Assembly (NCBI GenBank): GCA_024275115.1
Contig: JAJRZT010000102.1
Location: 25,848-89,847 of the forward strand
Length of the DNA: 64,000 nt
Direction of reading: 5' to 3'
Source: Gammaproteobacteria bacterium
Lineage (GTDB): Bacteria; Pseudomonadota; Gammaproteobacteria; UBA6429; Thiohalophilaceae
The notes under the pieces are model-generated. The model saw only the letters and a program-made list of their open reading frames with translations. It was not told the origin of the DNA and made no database searches. Positions 63,774 to 64,000 of this stretch are shown here, in pieces (position 1 is the first letter of the stretch; each line of letters opens with the position of its first letter). A program made the position numbers and the translations under genes.

Positions 63774-63871
63774 TTTAGGTTCCCCGTCTGCTTGCAGCGG
63801 GCACAAAATCGTTGGGGTTTCCAAAGGGGAGAAGCGGAGCTCACCCCTTTGGTCGTCAACGGGGTGCATAC
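63774..63871 (+). repeat. Dispersed ~100-bp repeat, copy 5, cut by an IS end
   Basis: TTAGGTTCCCCGTCTGC, TTGCAGCGGGCACAAAATCG, TTGGGGTTTCCAAAGGGG, AGAAGCGGAGCTCACCCC, GGTCGTCAACGGGGTGCATAC. It stops after GCATAC, where other copies go on with CCCG..GACGATATA. Instead TGATGTGGTC begins at 63872. Confidence 0.9.
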
Positions 63872-64000
63872 TGATGTGGTCTAATGAATCTGGACACCGA
63901 AATGGGATAAACTAACCCAAGAAAAGAAGGTGCCAAAAATGACAAAAACAAGACCGAGTTACACAACAGAATTTAAACAAGAAGCAGCGAGTCTAGTACT
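63872..64000 (+). mobile_element. Left end of an IS3-family element (cut off by the window)
   Basis: The boundary is placed at TGATGTGGTCTAATGAATCTGG, where homology to the dispersed repeat ends. A TG start and a transposase start codon 67 bases in fit an IS3-type left end. The right end is outside the window, so the inverted repeat cannot be confirmed. Confidence 0.7.
63939..64000 (+). CDS. IS3-type transposase OrfA, N-terminal fragment
   Basis: ATG 63939 follows AAGAAGG. The visible 20 residues, starting MTKTRPSYTTEFKQEAA, match the helix-turn-helix start of IS3/IS911-type OrfA (RRxYxxEFKxEAVxL). The frame is open to the window end. Confidence 0.75.
   Translation, partial: MTKTRPSYTTEFKQEAASLV

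Overview
The window looks like chromosomal DNA of a free-living, aerobic, ubiquinone-using gammaproteobacterium. Evidence for this is the trpC...crp-coq7 order, coaBC-dut-algC-argB-slmA, fau-6S RNA-zapA followed divergently by ygfB-pepP-ubiH-ubiI, cmoAB, lgt-thyA-folA and an rplM-rpsI pair. The long membrane-anchored form of AlgC and the split glycine decarboxylase (gcvPA/gcvPB) fit Pseudomonas-, Thiotrichales-, Chromatiales- or Methylococcales-like lineages better than the Enterobacteria. I cannot name a genus. Base composition is moderate to low in G+C, with one very AT-rich stretch at about 24.3-25.1 kb.

Layout. 0-7 kb: end of trpC, bioA, a VOC protein, an OsmC protein, crp, coq7, an interrupted glcF, a thioredoxin-like ferredoxin and an alpha/beta hydrolase. 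7-13.3 kb: a candidate small RNA, rplM-rpsI, fliB, an amidohydrolase lipoprotein, radC, coaBC and dut. 13.3-24.3 kb: algC, argB, slmA, small envelope genes, a DCC/HTTM trio, rpiA, ilvA and a lysine-repeat histone-like gene. 25-33 kb: fau, 6S RNA, zapA, a zapB-like gene, ygfB, pepP, ubiH, ubiI, a Na+/H+ antiporter and a small Rossmann protein. 33-40 kb: a lipid and phosphate-stress region with olsB, psiE plus a small ORF, an interrupted phoX-like gene, a plsC-type acyltransferase, a geranylgeranyl-reductase-like flavoprotein and cfa. 40-50 kb: a Fur-boxed iron ABC importer, then a tandem glycine riboswitch with a terminator ahead of lipA-gcvT-gcvH-gcvPA-gcvPB, then dgkA and a PfkB kinase. 50-64 kb: cmoBA, a YyaL-type protein, lgt-thyA-folA, a CDP-alcohol phosphotransferase and cytidylyltransferase pair, nitroreductases with an HxlR regulator, a frameshifted glycosidase-like lipoprotein, an ArsR-rhodanese regulator facing a sterol-desaturase-family gene, and the left end of an IS3-type element.

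Two themes stand out. First, three genes are broken in simple ways: glcF and phoX each carry one in-frame TAA, and the glycosidase carries a one-base frameshift. In all three the downstream reading frame is intact and still recognisable, so the damage is recent or is sequence error. Second, the window is full of short intergenic repeats: a roughly 100-bp family in five copies, a TA-flanked inverted-repeat MITE in two copies, a GGGGTCAGAGCCC palindrome family, a GTAGGATGGG hairpin family and others. They sit at gene ends so often that they supply stop codons or the last residues of several proteins.

The most interesting unexplained element is a predicted small RNA of about 90 nt upstream of rplM (promoter about 7078, terminator ending 7203). 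Its central hairpin displays CCUCCUUA, the same sequence as the 3' end of 16S rRNA.
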